From positions 124,001 through 188,000 of the forward strand of contig JBAMDO010000027.1 in NCBI GenBank assembly GCA_037074765.1: a stretch of 64,000 nt of DNA, given 5' to 3'. Shown piece by piece: positions 1 through 11,444 of this stretch; the stretch's first letter is position 1, and each line of letters starts with the position of its first letter. Made by a program: the position numbers and the translations under genes. A model generated the notes under the pieces. The model saw nothing but the letters and a program-made list of their open reading frames with translations. It did no database searches and was not told the origin of the DNA. Source of the DNA: Mansonella perstans. Its lineage: Eukaryota; Nematoda; Chromadorea; Rhabditida; Onchocercidae.

Positions 1-3000
1 CGGCGTTTACACAATTATTATTCGACCAGATCATGGAACTCTTGTAAGTGAAATTTTTGAATAGGCAATCAAAAACTGCTTTTTATCATAAAGTTTGGAA
101 GTAAGAAACAAATCCGAAGGAAGTGAAACTTGAAATTCTCACCGGTAAAATTTTTATTTTGATTCTTAAAACAGAAACATCTACTTACAGATCCGTTTTA
201 TACCTTCAAAAACCGTACCTTACGCTGGATCACTGTGCGTAGCGTTTGCTCTTGTCTTACTTGTACTATCGGCAATCCGAAGCCTTTCTCGATCCTGTCT
301 ATGTCTGAGGCTTATTCGATTTGGTTTCATCCTTATGTTTGGACTTGATGTGATAGCTATTTTCTTGGTTCATCGACTTCAACCAAACATTGTACTCTTT
401 ATAATTCCCAATTTAACTCTTAATTTTTGAAGTTTAGATTTGGAATTTGGCTTTAAAATGATCATTTTGTGAGAAAATAATTGGACATTTGGATGTTATT
501 TATACTTGCATTTGCAATTCATTGCACCAATAATTCGTTTAGATGTTCGGACTTCATTTTCTCTATTTTTACTATTTTTGAAAAAACTCTTTCAGGTATT
601 TTGCCTTACACGAAATACAATTATAAGCTTATGCACTTCGGCAGTATTTGCATGGCTTTTTATGTATTCGTTTCATATTTATCAACTGCTGGCAACAGGA
701 AAAGCAGAATCAAAGTAAGTTCTTTAAATGCATCAGCTATTATCACTAAAAAAGTAAGCATCTCAAAAGAAATAAGATAAATGCTTAACGGGAATTTTAA
801 AATACTTTCGATTAACTGATTTATTAATTAAACTAATTTGAGATGTATTTCGTATGTTTTTTTAAATATACTAATTTTGTTTTACAATGGATAATTATTA
901 ATACGCTAATGTAAATTTTTTAAATTTCTACCAACCTTAAATTGGTATATTGCAGTTGCTGGATGATAATACTGTGTTCAGTGATTTTTCCAATATTATT
1001 ATCAGCAGCATCGTTCATCCTTGCTCCAGGATGTTCACTGTCACCGAATCAACCTTTCTTCTGGATTCTCACAATTCCAATTGCGCTTTATATTTTGGTA
1101 ACTCAATTTTTTTTTTCACTTAACACTGCAGCTGTTCTCCATCTACTCCTTTTCTTCTTTCTTGGATTATCAATATTTCATCAAGAATTTGTAAATCATT
1201 AATTACCATAAAATTAACAGCCTCGTAGAACGTTTGCTATTTAACCTTATTTCATCATTACAGAGAAAGAATAAAATTACTTATATGTATTCAAGTTTTA
1301 GATTTCCACTTTCTCTGTATAAAATGTGAATAGTTTGTTATTCAAAGCTGGCAGTTACGTGAAACCTTATATGCCGTACCTTTGTCATCGACTGCTTGCT
1401 TATTTAGTGGTTAAGTCAATTTAGCAAATCAGGTGGAAATTATAAGCTGTTTTTGAGAAGAATAAATCTAGTTTATGATAATTTATACTCTGCAATCCTT
1501 ATCATTTTGGAATTGTTACCCTTACCATTTGCAACAATGTGATTAATAATCATAAAAAATGGGATTCCAAGTACTATTGGATTTACTACTTTACAGCTTA
1601 TCTGCAAGTTTGTCCGTAATGTAAATTAAATTGAATCTGCAAAAAAAGATTTGTGCTTTCAATTTACTTTCAGATTTATTGAATTTTTAAACTGTATCAT
1701 AGACGATGATAAAAATTTCAGTTCGATTTTTATGCATTTTCGACGGCTCTTTTAATATCTTTTAACAAACAATTCGACTACATTGTTACCGAGTATTCCA
1801 TTCGGACAGCACTTTGGTTACACATTATCTTGGTTTGTTTAAATTTTGCACAAATCAGATTATTCAAAAGATTAAATTCAAAAGATTTGAAAATGATTTT
1901 GGCAGTCGATGGAATGATGCTGAAAAGGAGACCATTCATGATGGGAAATTTGGAAATATTAGTAATATGAAGTGAAGAATGCTTGAAATTTCGGAATATT
2001 CGATAAAGTTGACATACAAATTTTCCATAGCACGCTGTCTTTATTTCCGTATTGTTGTTCATTTCACTGCAGATCTTTCAGTATTTCTTCAACAATGAGT
2101 ATTTTTTTTTTACATTATTTTAACCTCATTTTACTATTGAAATGTTCAATTCGGTCAAATGAATGGAGAATAGATCACAATATCGCTGCAATTTAATTAT
2201 GAAAAAATAAAAGCGTTAACAATATAAGCAAAACTGATTCTTTTTTAGTCCCTATTATGCGCCTTTTATAATTCTTTTGGTCTTTACATACTATTTGATT
2301 ACTCCGATAATCCTCTGTATGAAATCGCGCTCAATTCAACACTGGTCTTTGTTGCTACGTATATTTTCCTATGGACGAATTATTTTGGTCCAAAGGTGAT
2401 TTATCACTATCATCATCAAAAATCTTCGTCCATAAGAAAGAAAATCATAAAAATTAAAGACATTAGTAACTTTTTTAATTTTAAAAATAATTTTTTATAA
2501 TTTTTAACAATTTTAAAACAAGCGGCTTGCTAATCGAATTCACAAATGCTAAAAAAACCTAAAAGATTTTAAAAAATTATTCACTGATAGATCGATCGAA
2601 ATACTTCTTTGAACAGTTATATAAAAGAATCGCATAAAACCTAGCATTAACTAAGATCAGTGATTTGAAACGGGAATTTAAAATCAAACACTTAAAATGA
2701 AATTTCAAAAACACTTCTCCTTTCAGAATTACATATATGGAAACTTAGAGGTTAGAGATCAAATCATGTTTACAGTTTTTTTTTCATGTTTACTTTTTTT
2801 TGTAAATTTATTAATCAAGTTGTTAAAATGAGCCTTTTTAGAAAAAAAAATTTTTTTCGCTTCAAAATGTTTAATATGGTGATAATTGAGTTGTAATTAC
2901 AGCAAAATATGCGACATGATAATGGTTTGTGGATGAATAATCCACCGAAAAGTGTGGAAGAAGTTTTGGATCCTCAGTGTCAAACTCCGCTTCTGTTACA

Positions 3001-3418
3001 GTCGTCAAATACAGGTGAAAGTTCATTTACTAACTTGAAAGATCGACAAACTCGACAAATTTCTTTCGCTTTTTATTTCAAAATTTCACTTTATTTATGA
3101 AAGTTATCATTTTCTAAAAAATTTTTAAAATTTCCAATAACTATTAAAGATGTGGAAATGACTGGAAACTGTATTAATGGGTGGATGCCCGATATTATAT
3201 CTTCAGCAGCATATATCCATCAAGAATCGATTCATAATTTACCACATCCAAAAATTTTAAGTCCACCGATGAAAATACTTCACCATGAGGCATATGCTAG
3301 TGCAGAAGGAATTGCTTTACTTTACCAGGATAATACTCCGACCAATGAAATAGATCAAATTTACGGCACTACCTGTTCGAGTAAACATTATTACCCATCT
3401 TTAACTTTTAATCGTTAA
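1..3418 (+). CDS. Multi-pass membrane protein, 3' portion (5' end outside window)
   Basis: Seven exons read in one frame: 1-43, 191-391, 596-714, 956-1097, 2249-2395, 2903-3014 and 3150-3418, ending in TAA. Junctions are GT-AG with matching phases, giving about 343 visible residues. Six strongly hydrophobic stretches are seen, among them LCVAFALVLLVLSAI, LIRFGFILMFGLDVIAIFLV and NSTLVFVATYIFLW. A hydrophilic tail of about 125 residues follows, starting near GPKQNMRHDNG. This suggests a plasma- or endomembrane protein with a cytosolic C-terminal tail. I do not recognise the family; chemoreceptor-like or otopetrin-like assignments are possible but unsupported. The 391 donor (GTACTC) and the join to 596 are the weakest parts of the model. 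The start codon lies upstream of the window. Confidence 0.6.
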
Positions 3419-4257
3419 TGCTGCATTTTATATGCTGTTATTGTTTTTAATCGGGTTACAGTTGCTTATATTATGGATTATTCAAAAGAAAATTGTTGAA
3501 AGTAACATTTAAAATTGTTTACTAAATTTAAATTGTTTACTAAATTATTGAATGAATTTATACAGTACGTAAATAAGCAAGACTGACTTGATTTTTCTAA
3601 TTTACTTTTTTATTTTATTTATTATTATTCCATGCTGATCCACAGCTTTTATGCAAAAATATAAATAGGAAATGAAAGTTTGATATTTGGGATGTAAAAA
3701 TTGTGAATAATTAAAAGTAAAGAAGTTTCAAAAATTAGTTGCAATGCAAACAAAGTAATTTATGCGAGTAAAAATTATGACAGAACTTTGAACAATTTTC
3801 TTTGCCTTTGTTTTTTTTTTCATTTTCAACTTAAATGTACTGTCCAGCAATATTTAAATTTCATATGTATAGAATCCCGTTTCTTTTTTAATTTTTAAAT
3901 TTTTGTTCATTCGAATTTAATTTTTTTCCAATTGTTTTTAAACAGTTTTTTAAATGTTTCAGCTGAATATTGTTTGTAAAAATTACTGTGAAATATTACT
4001 GCAATTTGTTGACATTACAAGAATCAATGAGCAATAACTTCTGGACAATATAGCAATACAATGATTTGCCCCATCCATTGCAGGGCATCTTTATACACCG
4101 AAATCGTCTCCACCAGTTCGTTGATTTGTTGTTAGAAGATTTTTGGCTGTTTATTGATTGGTTCTGTTGAAAACAGCGTCTCTTTCAGAATTTTTTACAA
4201 AATTTGTTGTAATGATAAGATGGATAAAGTAAGTGTCTGTGTATCTCTGTGTGTGTT

Positions 4258-4292
<35 letters not shown>

Positions 4293-5438
4293 ACATGTGT
4301 GTATGCGTTTGTGTGTGTATTTGTGTCATAAAGATGTAAGTCATTCATCACTGATTGGAAGTAGTTTACAAATATTTTAAAAAAGGAATGAAAATTCGTC
4401 GAAATATTTTAAATAGATCACTAAGTAGAGAGAAATGAAATGGGTGTTTATCCTCCTACTTCACATACCAGCACTATTATAATGTATCCATACATATTTA
4501 TACATATACTTCTGTGGTCGTACGAAATGCATTTCATTTAAGGTTATCCGGAATCTACTACCATTCCACTCCTTGTTTAAAGTCATCGAAGTAAAATCCT
4601 TGGTTACTTATTTAAATTATTAGCAACGTCATGCTTATCATTATAAATATTATCATGAGTGTTTTAAATTATTATCCAACTTGACATATTGTTTCCATTA
4701 TTGACTATACATATTTTCATATTCCCTTTTCATTTGCAAAATTTGTATGACTCTTTATTAGGGCGAATTACAGTTAAGAATTACCATCCATTTTGCAATT
4801 ATAATTTGACACCTGGCAAAGAAATTAGTCCATGTGTCATTATTAAGTTGCTAATTTTACTATTCTATTACCTCTTACACAATTGATTATTGAGAACTTT
4901 TGTCATTTATCAAAAAGCTGAGACTGTTGTAAAATGAAAAAAAAAATGATTTCAATTTAGAAACAGTCAACAATATTATCAATTTCACTTGTATGAATGT
5001 ATGCATTCTCTGTAAGTTAAATACCATAAGCCAAACGGTTCATCCTGGAAAAACTAAAAGAAAGCAGAAATTGTTTTATCGTTCGCTTCCTTCTAGAACA
5101 AAAAATGAAATTCCAGTTGTTTTGAGAAAATAAATTAATTTTTGCTTAACACCAACATTTGAAAAAGAAGTCAGTTTTACAAATATAATTGAACTATATT
5201 GATATTGAGCTGAATAAAAACAGTGAGATGTTCCCAGGATATTTACGTATGTCTGCACAGTTTTTCGCTTTTTTAATTTATTGCATGCATGTATCAGAAT
5301 TATATCGAATCATTCAAATGAATCGATTGAAATTACCTTTTTCTGGATATGCCGTATTTCACGCTAGTTCAGATTTTGTATCAAAAAAAACAAGGATGAT
5401 TCTAAAAAGATTTTATTTTTAGGATATTTTAAAAAAAT
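3419..5438. other. Intergenic; contains a TG microsatellite
   Basis: No coding exon recognised. It holds the 3' flank of the membrane-protein gene, a (GT)n tract near 4261-4289 and AT-rich sequence. The end of the stretch (5411-5422) is a pyrimidine-rich TTTTATTTTTAG acceptor, 16 bases before the ATG of the next gene, consistent with a trans-splice site. Confidence 0.5.
4249..4325. repeat. (TG)n dinucleotide microsatellite
   Basis: An uninterrupted GT run of about 14 units at 4261-4289, flanked by imperfect TG/TGTA units. Open frames across it on both strands are repeat artefacts (poly Cys-Val or His-Thr). Confidence 0.9.
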
Positions 5439-6248
5439 ATGACGGTTAGCATTATTTTGGTAATCTTATTATCAAGCGGAATCATTTGTGAAGCACAATA
5501 TGACAATTGTTTCATGTCTGGTGATTCTACTGGATTTTCCACACGGTGCGGTAAAAATTCGAAAGATGAAGAGAATTTGAAGGATCCAGTGGAGATAATG
5601 AAACGTACAAGAGAATTCCTTGAAAAACAAAGTAGAATTATGCTGGATCCAATGACTTGGACAATACGTCCATCAGCACTACCAACGCTACCAACACCAC
5701 CTTCACCATCGAACAACGCAGTATTGACAGCGACGATATCGAATCCAATATTTGTAGTTCCGGCTGGTGCAACTGGAACAAATTCACAACAATCATATAT
5801 TCCGCTAGCTTCAGTAGGACTGCCCTATAGTGCTAATTCACTCTATACTCCTATGTCAAAAGATTCAGAAGTTGTATTTAATCCGCAATTGTCACCATTT
5901 CGTAAAGTGATTTCTCCAGAAAATTCGCAAGGCCATCAGAGGATTATTTTTATAACTAATCACACATACCTTCCTATCTCACCTGAGAATTTTGAACAAA
6001 TAAATATGCCCGAACAGCAATTACAGAAACAAGCAAATTACCTGGTAGATAAAACGAATGAAATGCCTCATCTATTGAAAATATCAGCAGTACCTTTACT
6101 GACGAAAATTTCCGTTCAAGAACAAAATCTAAAATTGAAAGAAAATAATAACCTTACGAATATAAGCAGCTCAACACCAATCAGGTTACTTCTGGAACGG
6201 CCAATAGCAACACTAGCATCTCAAAGCAGGCAGTCAATTGAGGCTTAA
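5439..6248 (+). CDS. Secreted orphan protein, intronless, 269 aa
   Basis: A single uninterrupted frame of 269 codons from ATG 5439 to TAA. The N-terminus, MTVSIILVILLSSGIICEA, is a classical signal peptide with likely cleavage just before QYDNC. The mature part has few cysteines, a proline-rich segment near residues 79-92 (SALPTLPTPPSPS) and a Gln/Asn/Ser/Thr-rich, probably disordered remainder; no enzyme motif is seen. The start is supported by a TTTTTAG acceptor 16 bases upstream (5421-5422). Intronless structure is unusual among its neighbours. The family is not recognised. It could be a fast-evolving secreted nematode protein or, less likely, one long exon of a larger gene. Confidence 0.6.
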   Translation: MTVSIILVILLSSGIICEAQYDNCFMSGDSTGFSTRCGKNSKDEENLKDPVEIMKRTREFLEKQSRIMLDPMTWTIRPSALPTLPTPPSPSNNAVLTATISNPIFVVPAGATGTNSQQSYIPLASVGLPYSANSLYTPMSKDSEVVFNPQLSPFRKVISPENSQGHQRIIFITNHTYLPISPENFEQINMPEQQLQKQANYLVDKTNEMPHLLKISAVPLLTKISVQEQNLKLKENNNLTNISSSTPIRLLLERPIATLASQSRQSIEA

Positions 6249-7213
6249 TTCTGTCCATGATTCGGAAATTCTCAAAATTTTTTGATGATAAATATTACCC
6301 ACTCAATCCTCTTTCACTTCAAAAGCATTCCAAATTGCCATCACATAAGATTAATGCAAACCTGTTAATCCGATTCGTTTTTAGCCTAGCATTGTTATTT
6401 GCTATAATTCCAACCGATTTCAGCTGGATCACAACTTTTTCATGAATTAATTTCTCTATATTCTCAAAATGAAAGGTTCTTGTTCAATGAATAGAATTTT
6501 AACTTCTTGTATCCTGAAATTCACCTAATCAAATTCATATCTCATCGTTCAAAGTTAAAAGAGAGATTCATGTATTTTTTCTCTGTCACTACAATTTACA
6601 AGTTTCATCTTTCTCTACTTTTAGTTACTTCTATCTGTGCACTTCATACATTCCTCTTCAATTTTCTTCTTGTTCAATACACAATCCAAGTAAATGTTTT
6701 TGGCATTATTTATGGAAAGTAGAAAAATGTAAATGTTTTCATATTGTTTTTCGAAGAGTATTCTTAAATCTTGATTTCAAATGTAAGAATGGACCTTCAA
6801 TATCTGACCATTCAATATCTATACGTGAAACAAGTACTCACCAATAGCATCAGTGAATGTTATTGCTAAATTACTAAAAAGAAAAAGAAAATGGAACGAT
6901 TTCGTATGACACGATTGTTTTTCATTTTTTTGCTTCATAGTGAAATAACAAAACATATGTCTGAAAGGTAACAAATATATACAGAATAACAGAGAGAAGT
7001 TCACCATAAATTCAAGTTTCATACATGATCAAGCTTTATAGCAATGCATTCTCTATATTACAGAGACTAAAAAAGGAAAAAACCTCAAATTATGTCTTTT
7101 TTTTTTCAGTCTAAGTTAATCCAGAATACAATATAGTTTCAGGATACCAGCAGAAAAAATGTAACATGAGTAAATGGAAAACGATTAATTTTAATCTGAT
7201 AGCGGTATAAAAT
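6249..7213. other. Intergenic between convergent genes
   Basis: AT-rich sequence between the 3' ends of the secreted-protein gene (plus) and the CDK-like gene (minus). Short open frames here lack splice context and recognisable protein content. Confidence 0.5.
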
Positions 7214-9717
7214 TCATCGGTGCTCGTTAGTTGGAAGCTTCGTTTGATCAACATCAGCGAAGCATGGATTTTTCAGGAGCTCCTCCGCTGAGATTCGTTT
7301 CTGAGGCTCGTAAGTAAGCATTTTCTACAAAAAATGTCGAAAATAAAATAATGAGTGCTCCAGAAATTTAAGAATAAAATATAAGATCAACAGCAGTCTT
7401 GTTTGAACAAAAAATTTTAGATGAATTTCAACTTGAACGATCATAATGCCATTTGCATCCATCAAGTCATCAAGAATTTCATAAAGATAATTATTCTTCC
7501 ACTTTGGGAATGTTTCGAACAATTCGGCATGTTCGTAAAGCCACGTAGCGTTTCCTCACATGAAATCGAAAGCACACTGAAAGTGCAATTATGAAAGATC
7601 TAAGGGAAAAAACTTAAAGGAAAAAAATACACATGAAGTAAACCTGAAAATGCGAAAAGTTTGATCAATCTTGGAGTCTCCTGGAGAAAACAATGATTTT
7701 TTCAGAGCCATTTCAGCAGCAATACATCCAATGCTCCATATGTCTACTGCCGATGTGTAATGAGTCCAACCAAATAGTAATTCCGGAGCTTTATAAGAGT
7801 AAGTATAAACCTGTAAACAATATCCAAGCACATTTTTTTGAGTATAAGAAGGAAATCTTAACGTGCCGAATTTTGGAATACTGGAAAAAAGAAAATGAAA
7901 AAATAACCTTCTGTGTACAGAACGCTCCCGTGTTAATTACTTCATCAAAACGAAATTCAGCAAGTTTTAGGCGACCTCTATGGTCAATAAGCAAATTCGC
8001 AGGCCTTAAATTAAGATGCAGAATATTTCTTTGGTGACAGTAATAGATGGCCTGGAGAATCTGGTACAAACATGACTTCTGCTGTAATTAATTAAACTCG
8101 TAATTCCTCATGAGTTTTAATATTAAATAAACGAATTAAAATGAATCTTAATCAAACATTTTTTCATCTTGTTTTCAAAAAAGACGGCTAGAAAAAGAAT
8201 CGCGCTGACCTCGGTTCTATCTATCCATTTGTTATCAGGAAGTTTGCTGATATAAGTCTTCAGATTCATTTTAATAAATTCAAATACCAGACATAATTGA
8301 TCGTCGTTTATTATTACGTCTTTATGGCTAGAAATAACCTTACTTCTATTAGTTTTAGGCGAATGATTGGAACCATAACGGTGTATTAACGCTAGTAAGC
8401 CACACATACTCATAGAATCTCAGATTAAGGTCCCGAGAACTTAGTCAATGAAAATTATCCAGCATTCCATATTTCACTGCAACTTCGGAATTTTCATAAA
8501 TAAAGTTAAAGAAAAAATCTTCTTAATAAATACGGCATTTTCTGGCCGCTATTGGACATACTGTGAGTGTTGAACATACATGATTCAACTGAGGCTTTTG
8601 CTATTAGATTTTTTCCACCTCATTAATCGCATCCGATTTTATTCGGCCAAAACTCAGAATTGTCTTTTCGATAAAAAGGACAAATGTCTACTACATGCCT
8701 CGACAACACATTGGTGTTACTAATGTCATGGCGCGATGAGACATACTTGAGACATATTAGTTGAACTTCTTACATGCCACTAGCCAGAATACTACGATAT
8801 TAGAGCAAGAAAACATACAAAACGATATTTGGATGCTTCAGTAATTTAAGCCGAATGATTTCTCGTATCAATCTAGATGGTACACTGTTTTTAAGCATTG
8901 AATTCAACCGAATTTCTTGGACTGCTACCAGATCTCCTGCACGAATGTCAACAGCCTTGTAGATGGTGCCACACTTCCCTAAAAATATTTAGAATGAAAG
9001 GAACCGATCTAAAGTGTTTTTTTAAAACTCTATAAACTAAACTCCATATACCTTCACCAATCTTGCCAACTCCAATGTAATAATCATCGCAAGTACCCAG
9101 TAGCATTGAGGCCATTCTTATAACTGAAATGTGTAAAGGAAGCAATTAAAAGTTTTTAAAGTGCAGCCAATTTCTTTCCAGGCTCCTATGCAACAATTTT
9201 TTATTCGTCATGCTCCACCTAGTGGATTGACTAGAAAGATAATTTGACAAATTGAACAAAACTTCAATATCAGACTGCCTAGATGATTCAGATTCACGAA
9301 AAGTTCTTTTTACTAGATAAACAAATTTTTTTTTGCTCTAAAAAATGATCATCGACAACAATTTACTGCCAACATCAAGTTAGAACCATGAATTCGTCCT
9401 TCTAACTGCTTAATTTCTGGATGAACGACAACCTTTGCTTACTTATATTCGATCAGCCTTATTGACGCAAATTCATTCCTGTCTGTTCACCCTAATCAGA
9501 AATTCTTTTAATTCATTGAGAATTATAAATGTTATTAGAAAGTATATAAACGCTTTTCTACCATAGACTACCGAATTTTTTTTGCACAATATAATTGAAA
9601 TTTTAATTTTAAGACATAATTAATGAACATTAATTTAATACCGTAAACAACTGTTTCTTCCAAAGCTTGATTGGAGATCTGAGTCAGATTGGTTTTGCGT
9701 TTGTTTTCTGGATCCAT
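7214..9717 (-). CDS. CDK1-like pseudokinase with a one-base frameshift
   Basis: Eight exons (minus): 9717-9642, 9123-9052, 8978-8819, 8327-8210, 8081-7908, 7810-7644, 7576-7433, 7324-7214. It reads through a complete CDK fold: glycine loop [21 protein letters not shown]-like helix [17 protein letters not shown] hinge, [26 protein letters not shown], and C-terminal [12 protein letters not shown]. Three catalytic positions are changed. The VAIK lysine is Gln (VAVQEIRL), HRD is HLN ([11 protein letters not shown]) and DFG is EFR (LAEFRFDE). The cyclin-facing helix and its Glu are kept, so any role would be non-catalytic, for example as a scaffold. Exon 7 starts in frame ([14 protein letters not shown]) but FPKW lies one base out of frame. 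As written, translation stops at 7464-7462 (about 293 aa); with the base restored it would be about 340 aa. A TTTAG acceptor lies 9 bases upstream of ATG. It could be a young pseudogene, or the missing base could be an assembly error. Confidence 0.8.
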
Positions 9718-10296
9718 AACAGAAATCCTAAATGAAACAGAGACAAAAAAAAGTAAAAAGAAATGATTGTTCCAATAATCAGAAAACAAAGCGATTACGT
9801 ATGTGACATTTGACAAGAATACAAGCATCATTTATTTGAATTTCTAACAGGCGTCAAAATCATCCAATTCAAACCGAATTTTGAATCATTTCAAATTCCA
9901 CTTGATTTCCAAATTTAATTTTCAACAAATAATGGAGGATTGTGGCAGAAAATCTCCATCATTTCATGAGAAGTAAACTTGAATCAGGAAAAAAAAAACT
10001 CGAAAAAATTGAAGGTAAAGAAAGTTTTGAAATTGAACAAAGTTATTTCATTTTTTTCTCAACGATTGGACTGTTTTTTCCGGATAAACTTTCCTCGGCT
10101 ATACAACATAATTAACTTCCCGCTCAATTCCACCTCATTTTTTCTTCCTTTCACTCGCACTTTCATCTCGTAGCCACACTTGAAACAAAAACCAATCTCG
10201 CCTGTAGTCAGTAGAAGACACAGAATGGAAAAGAAAAATTCAAGCGACCACTACGGTACCTCAACAGCAAAATGTAACTAAAGTTTTTCTCTCTAG
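9718..10296. other. Intergenic; 5' flank of CDK-like gene up to the NUMT
   Basis: AT-rich sequence with purine/pyrimidine-skewed stretches (9984-10150). No gene recognised. It contains the presumed promoter and trans-splice acceptor of the minus-strand CDK-like gene. Confidence 0.45.
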
Positions 10297-10770
10297 ATTA
10301 GTTGTAGTTTTGCATGATACTTATCGTATGGTTGATACTCATTTTTTGAAATAATGATACGCAGTTTTGCATGACACTCATTTCCATTATATATTAAGTT
10401 TAGGTACAGTTTATGGGATTCTTTGTGATTTTTGTTTATGATATTTGTGGGGTGTCTTTTAATGGTAGATTAATAATAGCTGTTTTTTGTAGGAACTAAT
10501 ATAACTTCTTTTCCTATACATTTTGCTGGTATACAAGGTGTGCCTCGTAAGATTTTGAATTATCCTGATTGCTATTCTATGTTTCAAATTACTTCTTCTT
10601 TAGGTTCTACAGTAACTTTTATTGCTTTATGCTATTTAATTATTTAATAATTGATTCTATTTTTATTTCTCGACTTTTAGGTGTTTCTTCTTATAATAGT
10701 CACAGTCCTGCTTATATTTTAAAGTGCCTCCTATTTCTGATTCTTTTATTGAGGAGTTTTTAGGTATGCG
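10297..10770 (+). pseudogene. cox1: cox1 3'-end remnant within NUMT
   Basis: Conceptual pieces match the C-terminal third of cytochrome c oxidase subunit I: VVLHDTY, HDTHFHYILSLGTVYGI, GTNITSFPIHFAGIQG, PRKILNYPDCYS, SLGSTVTF and PPISDSFIEEFL. They fall in different frames with interrupting stops. The segment around LHDT is present twice (10305-10320 and 10362-10377), so the insertion carries a small internal duplication or rearrangement. It cannot encode a working subunit. Confidence 0.85.
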
Positions 10771-10855
10771 CTTATATTGAAGATCTGTTGGCAAGAATAT
10801 TCCTACTTATAGTTATCATTGTGTAGGGTGCGATTATTTTAGAAAGCAGTTTGTA

Positions 10856-10914
10856 GAATTAAGTTAAATTTTAAACTTTTAGTTTTCACAACTGAAGATT
10901 TTTTCTATTTTTAA
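10856..10914 (+). pseudogene. trnW: trnW(TCA)-like remnant within NUMT
   Basis: An anticodon arm AGT-TTTCACA-ACT at 10881-10893 has TCA in the anticodon position, as in mitochondrial tRNA-Trp. It lies directly downstream of the cox1 remnant, the expected filarial position. The outer arms are poorly defined by eye. Confidence 0.5.
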
Positions 10915-11345
10915 GGTAATAGAATTTTTTGAGTTCTTAGTGTATTTAATTTATTTTATTGTAGTTATTTTTCTATTTTTATGTTTTGTTCCAGTTTTTT
11001 GGAGTGAAATCCCTTGAAAAGTTGTATTACAATATTTCTGGGTATTTTATTTTATAAGATGTTATATTTTTTTGTGATGCAGATTTGATACTCTTATTTT
11101 GTGATTTTAATTTTTTTTTTGAATGGTGTGTTTTTTATTAACTTATTTTTGTGGTTTATCAAATTTTAGTTATTACAATAATTCTGTGTTTTTTGTTACG
11201 TTTTGATTTTTTGTTTTTTTTTGATAATGATTTTTTTCTTATTATTTAACTTTTAATTTTTTATGTGCTTATTATGATTATAGCTATTATTATATTTCTT
11301 GAGTTATTTTTGTGTTATTATTGTTATTGATTTCTGTATGGATTA
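10915..11345 (+). pseudogene. nad6: nad6 remnant within NUMT
   Basis: Very T-rich sequence in the slot between the trnW-like and trnR-like remnants, where filarial mtDNA has nad6. The frame is interrupted and the protein is so hydrophobic and variable that identification rests mainly on order and composition. Confidence 0.5.
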
Positions 11346-11359
11346 TAAAAATATTAAAA

Positions 11360-11400
11360 TAAATTTTCAGTATCTGATTACGGCTCAGCTAGAATTAATA
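11360..11400 (+). pseudogene. trnR: trnR(ACG)-like remnant within NUMT
   Basis: A perfect anticodon hairpin CTGA-TTACGGC-TCAG at 11374-11388 has ACG in the anticodon position. Its place just upstream of cob fits filarial trnR; the trnQ expected next is not clearly resolved. Confidence 0.5.
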
Positions 11401-11444
11401 TTTTTTTTTTGGATTTAGTTAAATTAAAATTTCTTTTCTTGAGT

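Noticed and set aside
2249..2395. Alternative open frame in exon 5 of the membrane protein (FPYYAPFIILLVFTYYLI)
   Set aside because: It looks like a GPCR helix, but joining it to the next exon gives an immediate stop, whereas the other frame joins cleanly on both sides.
4154..4351. Open frames on both strands over the TG repeat
   Set aside because: Low-complexity translation of a dinucleotide array, with no splice or homology support.
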